Origin: Anaerolineae bacterium
Lineage (GTDB): Bacteria; Chloroflexota; Anaerolineae; Aggregatilineales; Phototrophicaceae
Assembly: GCA_014379235.1 (NCBI GenBank)
Contig: JACMMD010000211.1
Location: 1-6,755, forward strand
Length of the DNA stretch: 6,755 nt
Direction: 5' to 3'
Shown: piece by piece, positions 1-5,470 of the stretch
Position numbering within the stretch: position 1 is the first letter of the stretch
How the letters are laid out: every line of letters starts with the position of its first letter
Made by a program: the position numbers and the translations under genes
Notes under the pieces: generated by a model
Told to the model about the DNA's origin: nothing
The model's database searches: none
What the model saw: the letters and a program-made list of their open reading frames with translations, nothing else

Positions 1-521
1 CGATCATCGCGTATTCGCCTCACGCAGACCCGATGCAGGCGGTAGGGCTTGGTATTCGACTGGTATCGCTCGAAGAAGTGATGAGCGAGTCGGACTTCGT
101 GAGCTTGCATTCCAGCTTGACGCCGGACAAATACAAAATGATCGGCGCGGCACAGTTGGCGATGATGAAGCCGACAGCTTATTTCATCAATATCGCACGC
201 GGGGCATTGGTCGATCAAGCGGCGCTGGTTGATGTACTGCGTGAAAGACGTATCGCCGGAGCGGGGCTGGACGTGTTTGAGGTTGAGCCGATACCCGTCG
301 ATGATCCGCTCCTCAAGCTAGATAACGTGATCGTGACGCCGCATTGGTCGCCAGCGACGACGGATATTTGGATTATGACAGGGCAAGCGACTTCTAACGG
401 GATGCTGCGGGCGGCCCGGGGCAATGTGCCGGAGAATGTCGTGAATCCACAGGTGTTAGAACGGGCGGGCTTTCAGGCGAAACTGGCGCGGTTTAGCGAG
501 AACCGTGATATTCAGGAATAG
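1..521 (+). CDS. D-isomer-specific 2-hydroxyacid dehydrogenase, C-terminal part (5' end outside window)
   Basis: This is the 3' part of an NAD(P)-dependent 2-hydroxyacid dehydrogenase (PGDH/glyoxylate-hydroxypyruvate reductase superfamily), a cytoplasmic enzyme interconverting 2-hydroxy acids and 2-keto acids. The frame is open from base 3 and gives 172 visible residues; family members are roughly 310-350 aa, so about half is missing, including the GxGxxG loop. The visible part starts at the end of the second Rossmann strand (IIAYSPHADP). It holds the helix and strand ending DFVSLH, then the motif INIARGALVD with catalytic Arg (visible residue 66, bases 198-200), LDVFEVEP with catalytic Glu (residue 95) and TPH with catalytic His (residue 114). 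The triad is complete, so the enzyme is probably active. After TPH the usual glycine-rich segment is replaced by WSPATTD, a variant I associate with dehydrogenases in carbohydrate loci. A Ser stands where NAD-preferring members usually have Asp. The substrate is not assignable. An internal ATG at 33 is not the start, because conserved fold continues upstream of it. Confidence 0.93.
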   Translation, partial: IIAYSPHADPMQAVGLGIRLVSLEEVMSESDFVSLHSSLTPDKYKMIGAAQLAMMKPTAYFINIARGALVDQAALVDVLRERRIAGAGLDVFEVEPIPVDDPLLKLDNVIVTPHWSPATTDIWIMTGQATSNGMLRAARGNVPENVVNPQVLERAGFQAKLARFSENRDIQE

Positions 522-559
522 TGAACGGGGTTGTCACCAGAGACTACTCCGCGATATTG

Positions 560-588
560 TTGACGAGTGCTATTTTGTTGGCTACAAT
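560..588 (+). promoter_or_regulatory. Sigma-70-type promoter of the ROK regulator gene
   Basis: TTGACG at 560-565 (5/6 to TTGACA) and TACAAT at 583-588 (5/6 to TATAAT) are separated by an optimal 17 nt. The predicted transcription start is near 595. It lies in the gap after the dehydrogenase stop and just upstream of an inverted repeat resembling a ROK/XylR operator. With no terminator between the regulator and the transporter genes, it may also drive the downstream operon. The promoter is inferred from sequence only. Confidence 0.75.
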
Positions 589-590
589 CT

Positions 591-615
591 TTAGTTGATT
601 GGGGCAACAAACAAA
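591..615 (+). promoter_or_regulatory. XylR-like ROK operator (inverted repeat over the transcription start)
   Basis: Two 11-nt arms, TTAGTTGATTG (591-601) and CAACAAACAAA (605-615), flank a GGG centre; 8 of 11 positions are complementary. As I recall the classical Bacillus xylose operator (arms TTAGTTTGTTT and CAACAAACTAA around a GGG/GG core), 21 of 25 positions agree, including the unbroken GGGCAACAAAC block. The site begins 2 nt after the -10 hexamer and covers the predicted start near 595, so a bound repressor would block initiation. The next gene encodes a ROK protein with an N-terminal helix-turn-helix, so autoregulation is the natural reading. Confidence 0.72.
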
Positions 616-639
616 ATTTATTTTTGGGAATTAGGTTTT

Positions 640-1926
640 GTGTCGAAACTTCCCTCGCTCTCTGGACAACCTACAGCGCAGGAAACACAGTACCGTACAG
701 GCGATCAAGCGTTAGTGCGCGAGATCAACCTTTCGTTGATTATGAACCGCCTGCGCGAACATGCGCCTATTTCCCGCGCAGCGCTTGCCGAAATCACAGG
801 CTTGAATAAGTCAACGGTATCCAGTCTCATCAACGAATTGATCGATCATCAGTTTGTGCGCGAAGTGGGTTTGAGTTCGGCGGGCATTGGACGTCCATCA
901 ATGCAGTTGCAACTTAACCCTCAAGCGGGCTTTATCGTCAGTGGGGAAATTGGCATCGGGTTCGTTTCCGTCGTTTGCGCGAACTTCGCCGCTGAGGTGA
1001 TCTGGCGCTATAAGGCCAAGGTTCAACCGGAGAGCAGTCAGCAAGAAACTATCGACCAAGCGCTTGCACTGCTGCGTCAAGCGATAGCTGTTGGACGCGA
1101 GAAGTGTGAAGGCTGCGATAGGCTGCTCGGTGTGGCGTTAGCCGTTCCCGGCCTCGTCGATCAATCCGACGGAATGCTGCTGTTCGCGCCTAATCTGAGC
1201 TGGGAAAATGTGCCTCTGAAGGCGATCTTGAAAGAGGCGTTTCCAGAAGTTCCGGTCTTTGTCGAGAACGAGGCCAATATGGCCGCGTTGGGCGAATACT
1301 TTTTCGGGGCGGCACAGGGCTACGACGAAGTGCTGTATATCAGCGCGGGTGTCGGGTTGGGCGGGGCTTTGGTACGGGGTGGGCAGGTGGTTCGCGGGAA
1401 AACCGGCTTCGCCAGCGAGTTCGGTCACATGACGATGTACCCCGATGGTGAGCGCTGTAACTGCGGCAACGTCGGCTGTTGGGAAACCTGCGTGAGCCAA
1501 TCCGTCGTTTTTCGACAGGTTCGGCGCGCAATTGATGAAGGCAAACCGAGCGTTTTATGCGGCATGGTCGATAACGATCTTGACCGTTTGACGGTTTCAT
1601 TGATCGTAGACGCAGCCCAACTTGGCGATCAGGTGGCGCTGCAAGCTCTTGAAGAAGTGGGGCATCATCTAGGCGTGGGCATTGCTTCGCTAGTGAACGC
1701 GCTCAACCCTGATCTGGTGTTATTTGGTGGTATACTCAGCGTTGCGGGCAATTTTTTGTTACCGATTGTGGAATTAGAATTACAACAACGCGCCTTACGT
1801 TGGAACGCTAACGCTGCGAAAGTCGCTCTGGCGCGACATGGTTTTTATGCTTCTGTCGTGGGCGGCGTGGCGATGGTTTATCAAACCATTTTGTCACAGC
1901 CAAGCAATGCGGCCAGCGTGATTTAA
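640..1926 (+). CDS. ROK-family transcriptional repressor (XylR/NagC/Mlc-like)
   Basis: Predicted 428-aa sugar-responsive DNA-binding regulator in the cytoplasm. Residues 19-30 (RTGDQALVREIN) and the helix-turn-helix at about 44-67 (ISRAALAEITGLNKSTVS...) form the usual ROK N-terminal winged helix, with the wing around GIGRPS (82-87). The C-terminal ROK domain shows ENEAN (209-213), a glycine-rich GVGLGGALVRGG (237-248), Glu260/His263 and the complete zinc motif His263, Cys273, Cys275, Cys280 (CNCGNVGC). ENEAN has Glu where ROK kinases carry the catalytic Asp, which fits a regulator rather than a glucokinase. The start is a judgement: GTG at 640 has AGG 4 nt upstream and leaves a leader of about 45 nt. 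The alternative in-frame TTG at 595 (443 aa) has no Shine-Dalgarno sequence and coincides with the predicted transcription start. It probably represses its own promoter, and perhaps the importer operon, until a sugar binds. The ligand is unknown; xylose-like is only suggested by the operator. Confidence 0.93.
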   Translation: MSKLPSLSGQPTAQETQYRTGDQALVREINLSLIMNRLREHAPISRAALAEITGLNKSTVSSLINELIDHQFVREVGLSSAGIGRPSMQLQLNPQAGFIVSGEIGIGFVSVVCANFAAEVIWRYKAKVQPESSQQETIDQALALLRQAIAVGREKCEGCDRLLGVALAVPGLVDQSDGMLLFAPNLSWENVPLKAILKEAFPEVPVFVENEANMAALGEYFFGAAQGYDEVLYISAGVGLGGALVRGGQVVRGKTGFASEFGHMTMYPDGERCNCGNVGCWETCVSQSVVFRQVRRAIDEGKPSVLCGMVDNDLDRLTVSLIVDAAQLGDQVALQALEEVGHHLGVGIASLVNALNPDLVLFGGILSVAGNFLLPIVELELQQRALRWNANAAKVALARHGFYASVVGGVAMVYQTILSQPSNAASVI

Positions 1927-2059
1927 GCTGCGGCGCACTGTTACCACGCTTAAGAAACTCAAACTACGATGAAAGGAGAGGAGCGCCGACATTCACGTAA
2001 GCGAACTGCTGAACTCAAAAAAGTCTAAGTTAATGAACTACTCTAGGAGGAATCGAAAG
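1927..2059 (+). other. Leader/intergenic region upstream of the binding-protein gene
   Basis: This 133-nt gap shows no convincing -35/-10 pair, no rho-independent terminator and no full copy of the operator seen at 591-615. It contains two copies of AACTCAAA (1956-1963 and 2012-2019) and several GAACT words (2003-2007, 2011-2015, 2035-2039), which could be chance or weak protein-binding repeats. The absence of a terminator supports read-through from the regulator gene. Confidence 0.4.
2045..2050 (+). promoter_or_regulatory. Strong Shine-Dalgarno site that fixes the binding-protein start
   Basis: A full AGGAGG sits 9 nt before ATG 2060. It lies inside the reading frame that would begin at the upstream ATG 2033, which itself has no Shine-Dalgarno sequence. 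The site therefore selects 2060 as the start, consistent with the signal peptide then beginning MFKNKRW. High translation of the binding protein relative to the permeases is expected. Confidence 0.85.
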
Positions 2060-3394
2060 ATGTTTAAGAATAAGCGTTGGCTGCTCGTGCTGCTGACCCT
2101 CACTGTGGCTCTGGTTTATGGCGGCGTGGTCACGGCTCAAGAAGACATCACTGAGTTGACGATTATTTGGGCGGAATGGTCGCCGTCGGACTTCTTGCAG
2201 CAAATCGGCAACCAATACGAAGAAGAAACTGGCATTACTGTCAATGTTGTACAAGAGCCTTGGGGTTCGTACTTTGACCGCGTTGCCGCAGAGTGGGCCG
2301 CGCAAGGCTCAGGCTTTGACATGGTTGTTGGCGACAGCCAATGGCTTGGTCAGGCGACTACGCAGGGCCACTATGTCGAAATGACCGATTTCCTCACGAC
2401 AGAGGGCATCGTTGACACGGTTACATCTGCTGCCTTGACATACTATGCTGAGTATCCGACTGGCTCGGGCATATACTGGTCATATCCGACGGAAGGCGAC
2501 GCCGATGGTTGGGCGTATCGTCGTGACCTGTTCGAAGACCCTGAAGAAATGGCGGCCTTCGAAGCCGAATATGGCTACCCGTTGGCTGTGCCCGCGACGT
2601 GGCAAGAACTGTTGGAGATTGCCACTTTCTTTACGCGCCCTGACGAAGGTCTATATGGCGCGGCCATCTACACACAGGACGATTATGACGGCCTCGTGAT
2701 GGGCTACGAAAATGTTCTGTTCGGTTATGGTGCCGACTGGAAAGACGAAAACGGCAACGTCATGGGCATCGTCAACTCGCCCGAAGCTGTTGCCGCATTG
2801 GAATACTATCGCCAACTGTACGAATGCTGCTCGCCTCCGGGCATGGGTGACGCTTTCTTCAATGAGACGAACGCGGCCTTCATCAGCGGCCAATCCGTGA
2901 TGACGATGAACTACTTCGCGTTCTTCCCGGCGCTGGCCAGCCCCGAAGTCAATCCATTTGCCGATTCGACAGGCTTCTTCTCTAACCCCGCTGGCCCCGA
3001 CGGTGATCGTTACGCGGCGCTCGGTGGTCAGGGCATCAGCATCAACTCGTACATCAGCCCTGAACGTCAGCAAGCCTCGTTTGATTTCATTCGCTGGTTC
3101 GCACAGGAAGAAATTCAAGCGGACTGGGCAGCGCTCGGTGGCTACACCACCAACATCAATGTTCTGGAAAGCCCTGAGTTCCTCGAAGTCGCGCCTTACA
3201 ATGCGGCGTTCGCTGAGACGATGACGTTCGTAAAGGACTTCTTCAACATTCCGGTGTTTGGTGACCTGCTGCTGACAGCGAAAGACCCCCTACACGCTTA
3301 CGTCGTCGGCGGTGAAGGCACAGCGCAAGAAACGCTGGACGGTATCGCTGAGGAATGGGATGCGCTTTTGCGCGACGAAGGCTACATTGAGTAG
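2060..3394 (+). CDS. CUT1-type ABC transporter extracellular solute-binding protein
   Basis: Predicted 444-aa family-1 (MalE-like) binding protein that captures a sugar or polyol outside the membrane and delivers it to the permease pair encoded next. From ATG 2060 there is a classical Sec signal peptide: basic MFKNKRW, a hydrophobic core at about 8-24 and a likely cleavage after VTA (residue 26) before QED. No lipobox Cys is present. The mature protein opens ELTIIWAEW, followed by YEEETGITVNVVQEPW and FDMVVGDSQWLGQ, the usual order of the first lobe of these proteins. Later segments FISGQSVMTMNYFAF, YAALGGQGISIN and the helix ASFDFIRWFAQEEIQADW match the second lobe and hinge of the family. 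Aromatic residues, especially Trp and Tyr, are plentiful, as expected of a carbohydrate site. Two adjacent Cys (256-257, in YECCSPPG) are unusual. An ATG at 2033 would add nine residues before the signal peptide and is rejected. The ligand is unknown; a polyol or aldose is favoured by the permease type. Confidence 0.94.
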   Translation: MFKNKRWLLVLLTLTVALVYGGVVTAQEDITELTIIWAEWSPSDFLQQIGNQYEEETGITVNVVQEPWGSYFDRVAAEWAAQGSGFDMVVGDSQWLGQATTQGHYVEMTDFLTTEGIVDTVTSAALTYYAEYPTGSGIYWSYPTEGDADGWAYRRDLFEDPEEMAAFEAEYGYPLAVPATWQELLEIATFFTRPDEGLYGAAIYTQDDYDGLVMGYENVLFGYGADWKDENGNVMGIVNSPEAVAALEYYRQLYECCSPPGMGDAFFNETNAAFISGQSVMTMNYFAFFPALASPEVNPFADSTGFFSNPAGPDGDRYAALGGQGISINSYISPERQQASFDFIRWFAQEEIQADWAALGGYTTNINVLESPEFLEVAPYNAAFAETMTFVKDFFNIPVFGDLLLTAKDPLHAYVVGGEGTAQETLDGIAEEWDALLRDEGYIE

Positions 3395-3423
3395 CTTTCA
3401 CGCCCAGTAATACTTATCGTCTG

Positions 3424-3450
3424 TGGGGAGGCGGCGTGTTCGCCTCCCCA
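3424..3450 (+). other. Intercistronic hairpin, probable mRNA 3'-end stabiliser or attenuator
   Basis: A perfect 10-bp inverted repeat, TGGGGAGGCG (3424-3433) and CGCCTCCCCA (3441-3450), encloses a 7-nt loop. It sits in the 83-nt gap between the binding-protein stop and the first permease. There is no U-tract after the stem, so it does not look like a rho-independent terminator. By analogy with malE-malF type spacers it probably protects the upstream message from 3' exonucleases, raising binding protein over permease. The stem is seen directly; the role is inferred. Confidence 0.7.
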
Positions 3451-3477
3451 ACTCTAAGCACGAATGGAAAGCGTTAA

Positions 3478-4422
3478 ATGGACATGACCACTGCCCAAAC
3501 CAGCGCCCCGCCGCGTGGAGAAGGCGCACAACCCCGCCGCCGACAAATGAGTGACGTTGCGATGCAGCGTTTATTCATCCTGCCGACGATGATCTTACTG
3601 ATCCTTTGGAATGTTTTTCCGCTGTTCTACAGCCTTTATCTCAGTTTCACCAAATATTCGGTGATTGACCGTGCAGCACCTGAATGGATCGGGTTTGAGA
3701 ATTACAATTACATTCTTCAAAACGAGAAATTATGGGAATCCTTTGCAATAACGGGAACTTATGCGCTGCTGTCAGTAGGCATTCAGGTCATTCTCGGTTT
3801 TGGGCTGGCCCTGCTCCTGAGGGAACGCTTTAAGGGGAGCGGAATTATCACGACGCTGCTGCTCGTGCCGATGATGCTGTCACCTGTGGTGGTAGGGCTA
3901 TTCTGGAAGCTGATGTTCAATCCGAGCTTCGGCATCGTGAACTATTTGATCGGCTTTAGTAATCCGGCCACATCTCCCGATTGGTTGGCCGAAAGTGATC
4001 TGGCGTTGTGGGCGGTGGTCATCGTTGACGTATGGATGTGGACACCGTTCGTGATGCTGCTGGCGCTTTCGGGTTTAAGTGCGATACCGGATTATCTTTA
4101 CGAGGCCGCTGCGATTGACCGGGCGAGTTCGTGGTTTCAATTCCGGCGTATCACACTGCCACAGGTCGCGCCGCTGCTGCTGATCGCCGTCTTATTTCGC
4201 AGCATCGAAGCGTTTAAAGCGTTCGACGTGGTGATGGGCTTGACGGGCGGTGGGCCGGGAAGCGCGACGGAAGTGGTCGCTGTGAATCTGTATCGCACGG
4301 CTTTTCAAGGGCAGTTACGCACAGGCCGCGCCAGCGCGTTAGCCTACGTTGTGCTGGTCATCATTATCGCGGTCAGCAATTTGTACATTCGCTATCTGAA
4401 TCGCGTTCGGGGAGAGGATTAG
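3478..4422 (+). CDS. Sugar/polyol ABC transporter permease, MalF-like (binding-protein-dependent transport)
   Basis: Predicted 314-aa integral membrane subunit of the importer, pairing with the MalG-like permease encoded directly downstream. About six membrane segments are visible: roughly residues 31-57, 92-115, 123-146, 174-196, 228-250 and 286-307. The cytoplasmic N-terminus is rich in Pro and Arg. The coupling (EAA) loop that docks on the ATPase is at about 209-228: EAAAIDRASSWFQFRRITLP, with Arg in place of the usual Gly of the DGA element, a variant common among sugar permeases. The downstream LTGGGPGSATEVV and LYRTAF segments are typical of CUT1 MalF-like proteins. The length matches short MalF homologues that lack the large periplasmic P2 domain of E. 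coli MalF. ATG 3478 is preceded by GGAAAG at 6 nt; ATG 3484 is also possible. The next gene starts 3 nt after the stop, implying cotranslation. Confidence 0.94.
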   Translation: MDMTTAQTSAPPRGEGAQPRRRQMSDVAMQRLFILPTMILLILWNVFPLFYSLYLSFTKYSVIDRAAPEWIGFENYNYILQNEKLWESFAITGTYALLSVGIQVILGFGLALLLRERFKGSGIITTLLLVPMMLSPVVVGLFWKLMFNPSFGIVNYLIGFSNPATSPDWLAESDLALWAVVIVDVWMWTPFVMLLALSGLSAIPDYLYEAAAIDRASSWFQFRRITLPQVAPLLLIAVLFRSIEAFKAFDVVMGLTGGGPGSATEVVAVNLYRTAFQGQLRTGRASALAYVVLVIIIAVSNLYIRYLNRVRGED

Positions 4423-4425
4423 CCA

Positions 4426-5424
4426 ATGGCGACATTTGAACAAACCGGGCCGGCGGTTCCCGTAGCCGAATCGATTCGCGTAGATAAAGTGAGTCCGGGT
4501 GCGCGCACACTGCGAGGGGCGCGGGCCATTGTCGCTGTTGTGTTCGCGGTGATCGCGCTCATCCCTGTGTTTTGGATGGCGACGACGGCGTTCAAGTCGT
4601 ACTCCGACGCGGTAGCGATTCCGCCGCGTGTGTTGTTCGGGCCAACGATGGAAGGTTTCGTCAACCTGCTCACAGATCGCCGCGAATTAAACAGCGATGA
4701 TCTGGCGGAACTGAATGAAGCCAGTCCGTGTGCTGATTTTGCCGAGTGTATTGCGCGACAGCGTGGGCAGACGATCACCGGGCCTAGTCAGTATGTTGGG
4801 CGTTTGCTGAACTCAGCGATTATCGCCGGAACATCGACTGTTTTGTCGGTGGGGCTGGGCTTGTTGGCGGCATATTCGTTCAGCCGTTTCACCATCCCCG
4901 GCGCGGGTGATATGTTGTTTTTCATTCTCAGTACACGTATGCTGCCGCCTGTAGTGGTGACTATTCCGATATTTCTCATGTACCGCAGTATTGGACTGCA
5001 CGATACGCATATAGGAATGATTATTCTCTACACCGTTTTCAACCTGTCGTTTTCGGTGTGGCTGCTCAAGGGTTTCATCGACGAAATCCCGCGTGAATAT
5101 GAAGAAGCGGCGTTGGTCGATGGCTATACGCGCTGGCAGGCGTTCCGTAAAGTGGTGCTGCCACAGGCGATGACCGGCATCGCGGCGACGACGGTGTTCT
5201 GTTTGATCTTCGCTTGGAACGAATATGCTTTTGCGCTGATGCTGACCACCGAAGTAGCACGTACCGCCCCGCCGACTATTCCATCGGTCATCGGGCGCGG
5301 CGTGGTCGAGTGGAATACCATCGCAGCGGGATCGTTGGGCTTCCTCATTCCGGTGGTGATTATCACGTTTGTGCTGCGGAAACACTTGCTGCGCGGCGTT
5401 ACGTTTGGCGCGATTCGCAAATAG
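4426..5424 (+). CDS. Sugar/polyol ABC transporter permease, MalG-like (SmoG/MtlG type)
   Basis: Predicted 332-aa second permease subunit, forming the channel with the MalF-like protein. ATG 4426 follows GGAGAGG (4411-4417) by 8 nt. Membrane segments are visible at roughly residues 32-52, 128-150, 162-186, 196-214, 252-272 and 301-317. The ATPase-coupling loop is at about 226-246: EEAALVDGYTRWQAFRKVVLP, close to the canonical EAA motif with its Gly. The DGYTRWQ loop, the segment FAWNEYAFALMLT and the C-terminus LRKHLLRGVTFGAIRK resemble permeases of mannitol/sorbitol-type importers (SmoG/MtlG), which makes a polyol plausible but does not prove it. Between the first and second membrane segments (residues about 60-126) there is a longer-than-usual hydrophilic stretch with Cys102 and Cys108. 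It should face outward by the family topology. Confidence 0.94.
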   Translation: MATFEQTGPAVPVAESIRVDKVSPGARTLRGARAIVAVVFAVIALIPVFWMATTAFKSYSDAVAIPPRVLFGPTMEGFVNLLTDRRELNSDDLAELNEASPCADFAECIARQRGQTITGPSQYVGRLLNSAIIAGTSTVLSVGLGLLAAYSFSRFTIPGAGDMLFFILSTRMLPPVVVTIPIFLMYRSIGLHDTHIGMIILYTVFNLSFSVWLLKGFIDEIPREYEEAALVDGYTRWQAFRKVVLPQAMTGIAATTVFCLIFAWNEYAFALMLTTEVARTAPPTIPSVIGRGVVEWNTIAAGSLGFLIPVVIITFVLRKHLLRGVTFGAIRK

Positions 5425-5470
5425 TCGCTATGAGCGGAAATACTTTTAAGATCGGGTTTGCGGATAAATA

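Noticed and set aside
567..809. Overlapping 80-residue frame across the regulator start
   Set aside because: It is a shifted frame over the promoter, operator and helix-turn-helix coding region; its translation resembles no family I recognise.
1969..2028. Possible 19-residue basic leader peptide (starts MKGEERRHSRKRT)
   Set aside because: It has no Shine-Dalgarno sequence, no regulatory codon run and no terminator/antiterminator pair downstream; it is most likely a chance short frame.
2033..2059. Upstream ATG start for the binding protein (nine extra residues)
   Set aside because: The AGGAGG site lies inside these codons and points to ATG 2060; the extra residues would only lengthen the head of a normal signal peptide, and ATG 2033 has no Shine-Dalgarno sequence.
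2651..3118. 155-residue antisense frame inside the binding-protein gene
   Set aside because: It lies wholly opposite a well-supported coding sequence, with a translation typical of a codon-bias shadow and no start signals.
3387..3414. Promoter before the first permease (TTGAGT with TACTTA)
   Set aside because: The -10 match is poor (2/6), so the pair is no better than chance.
3424..3450. Rho-independent terminator after the binding-protein gene
   Set aside because: The stem is strong but is followed by ACTCTAAGC, not a U-tract, and the genes downstream are plainly part of the same importer.
4813..5385. 190-residue antisense frame inside the MalG-like permease gene
   Set aside because: The opposite strand encodes an unmistakable permease; the antisense product is His/Arg-rich with no recognisable domain, as expected of a shadow of a GC-rich gene.
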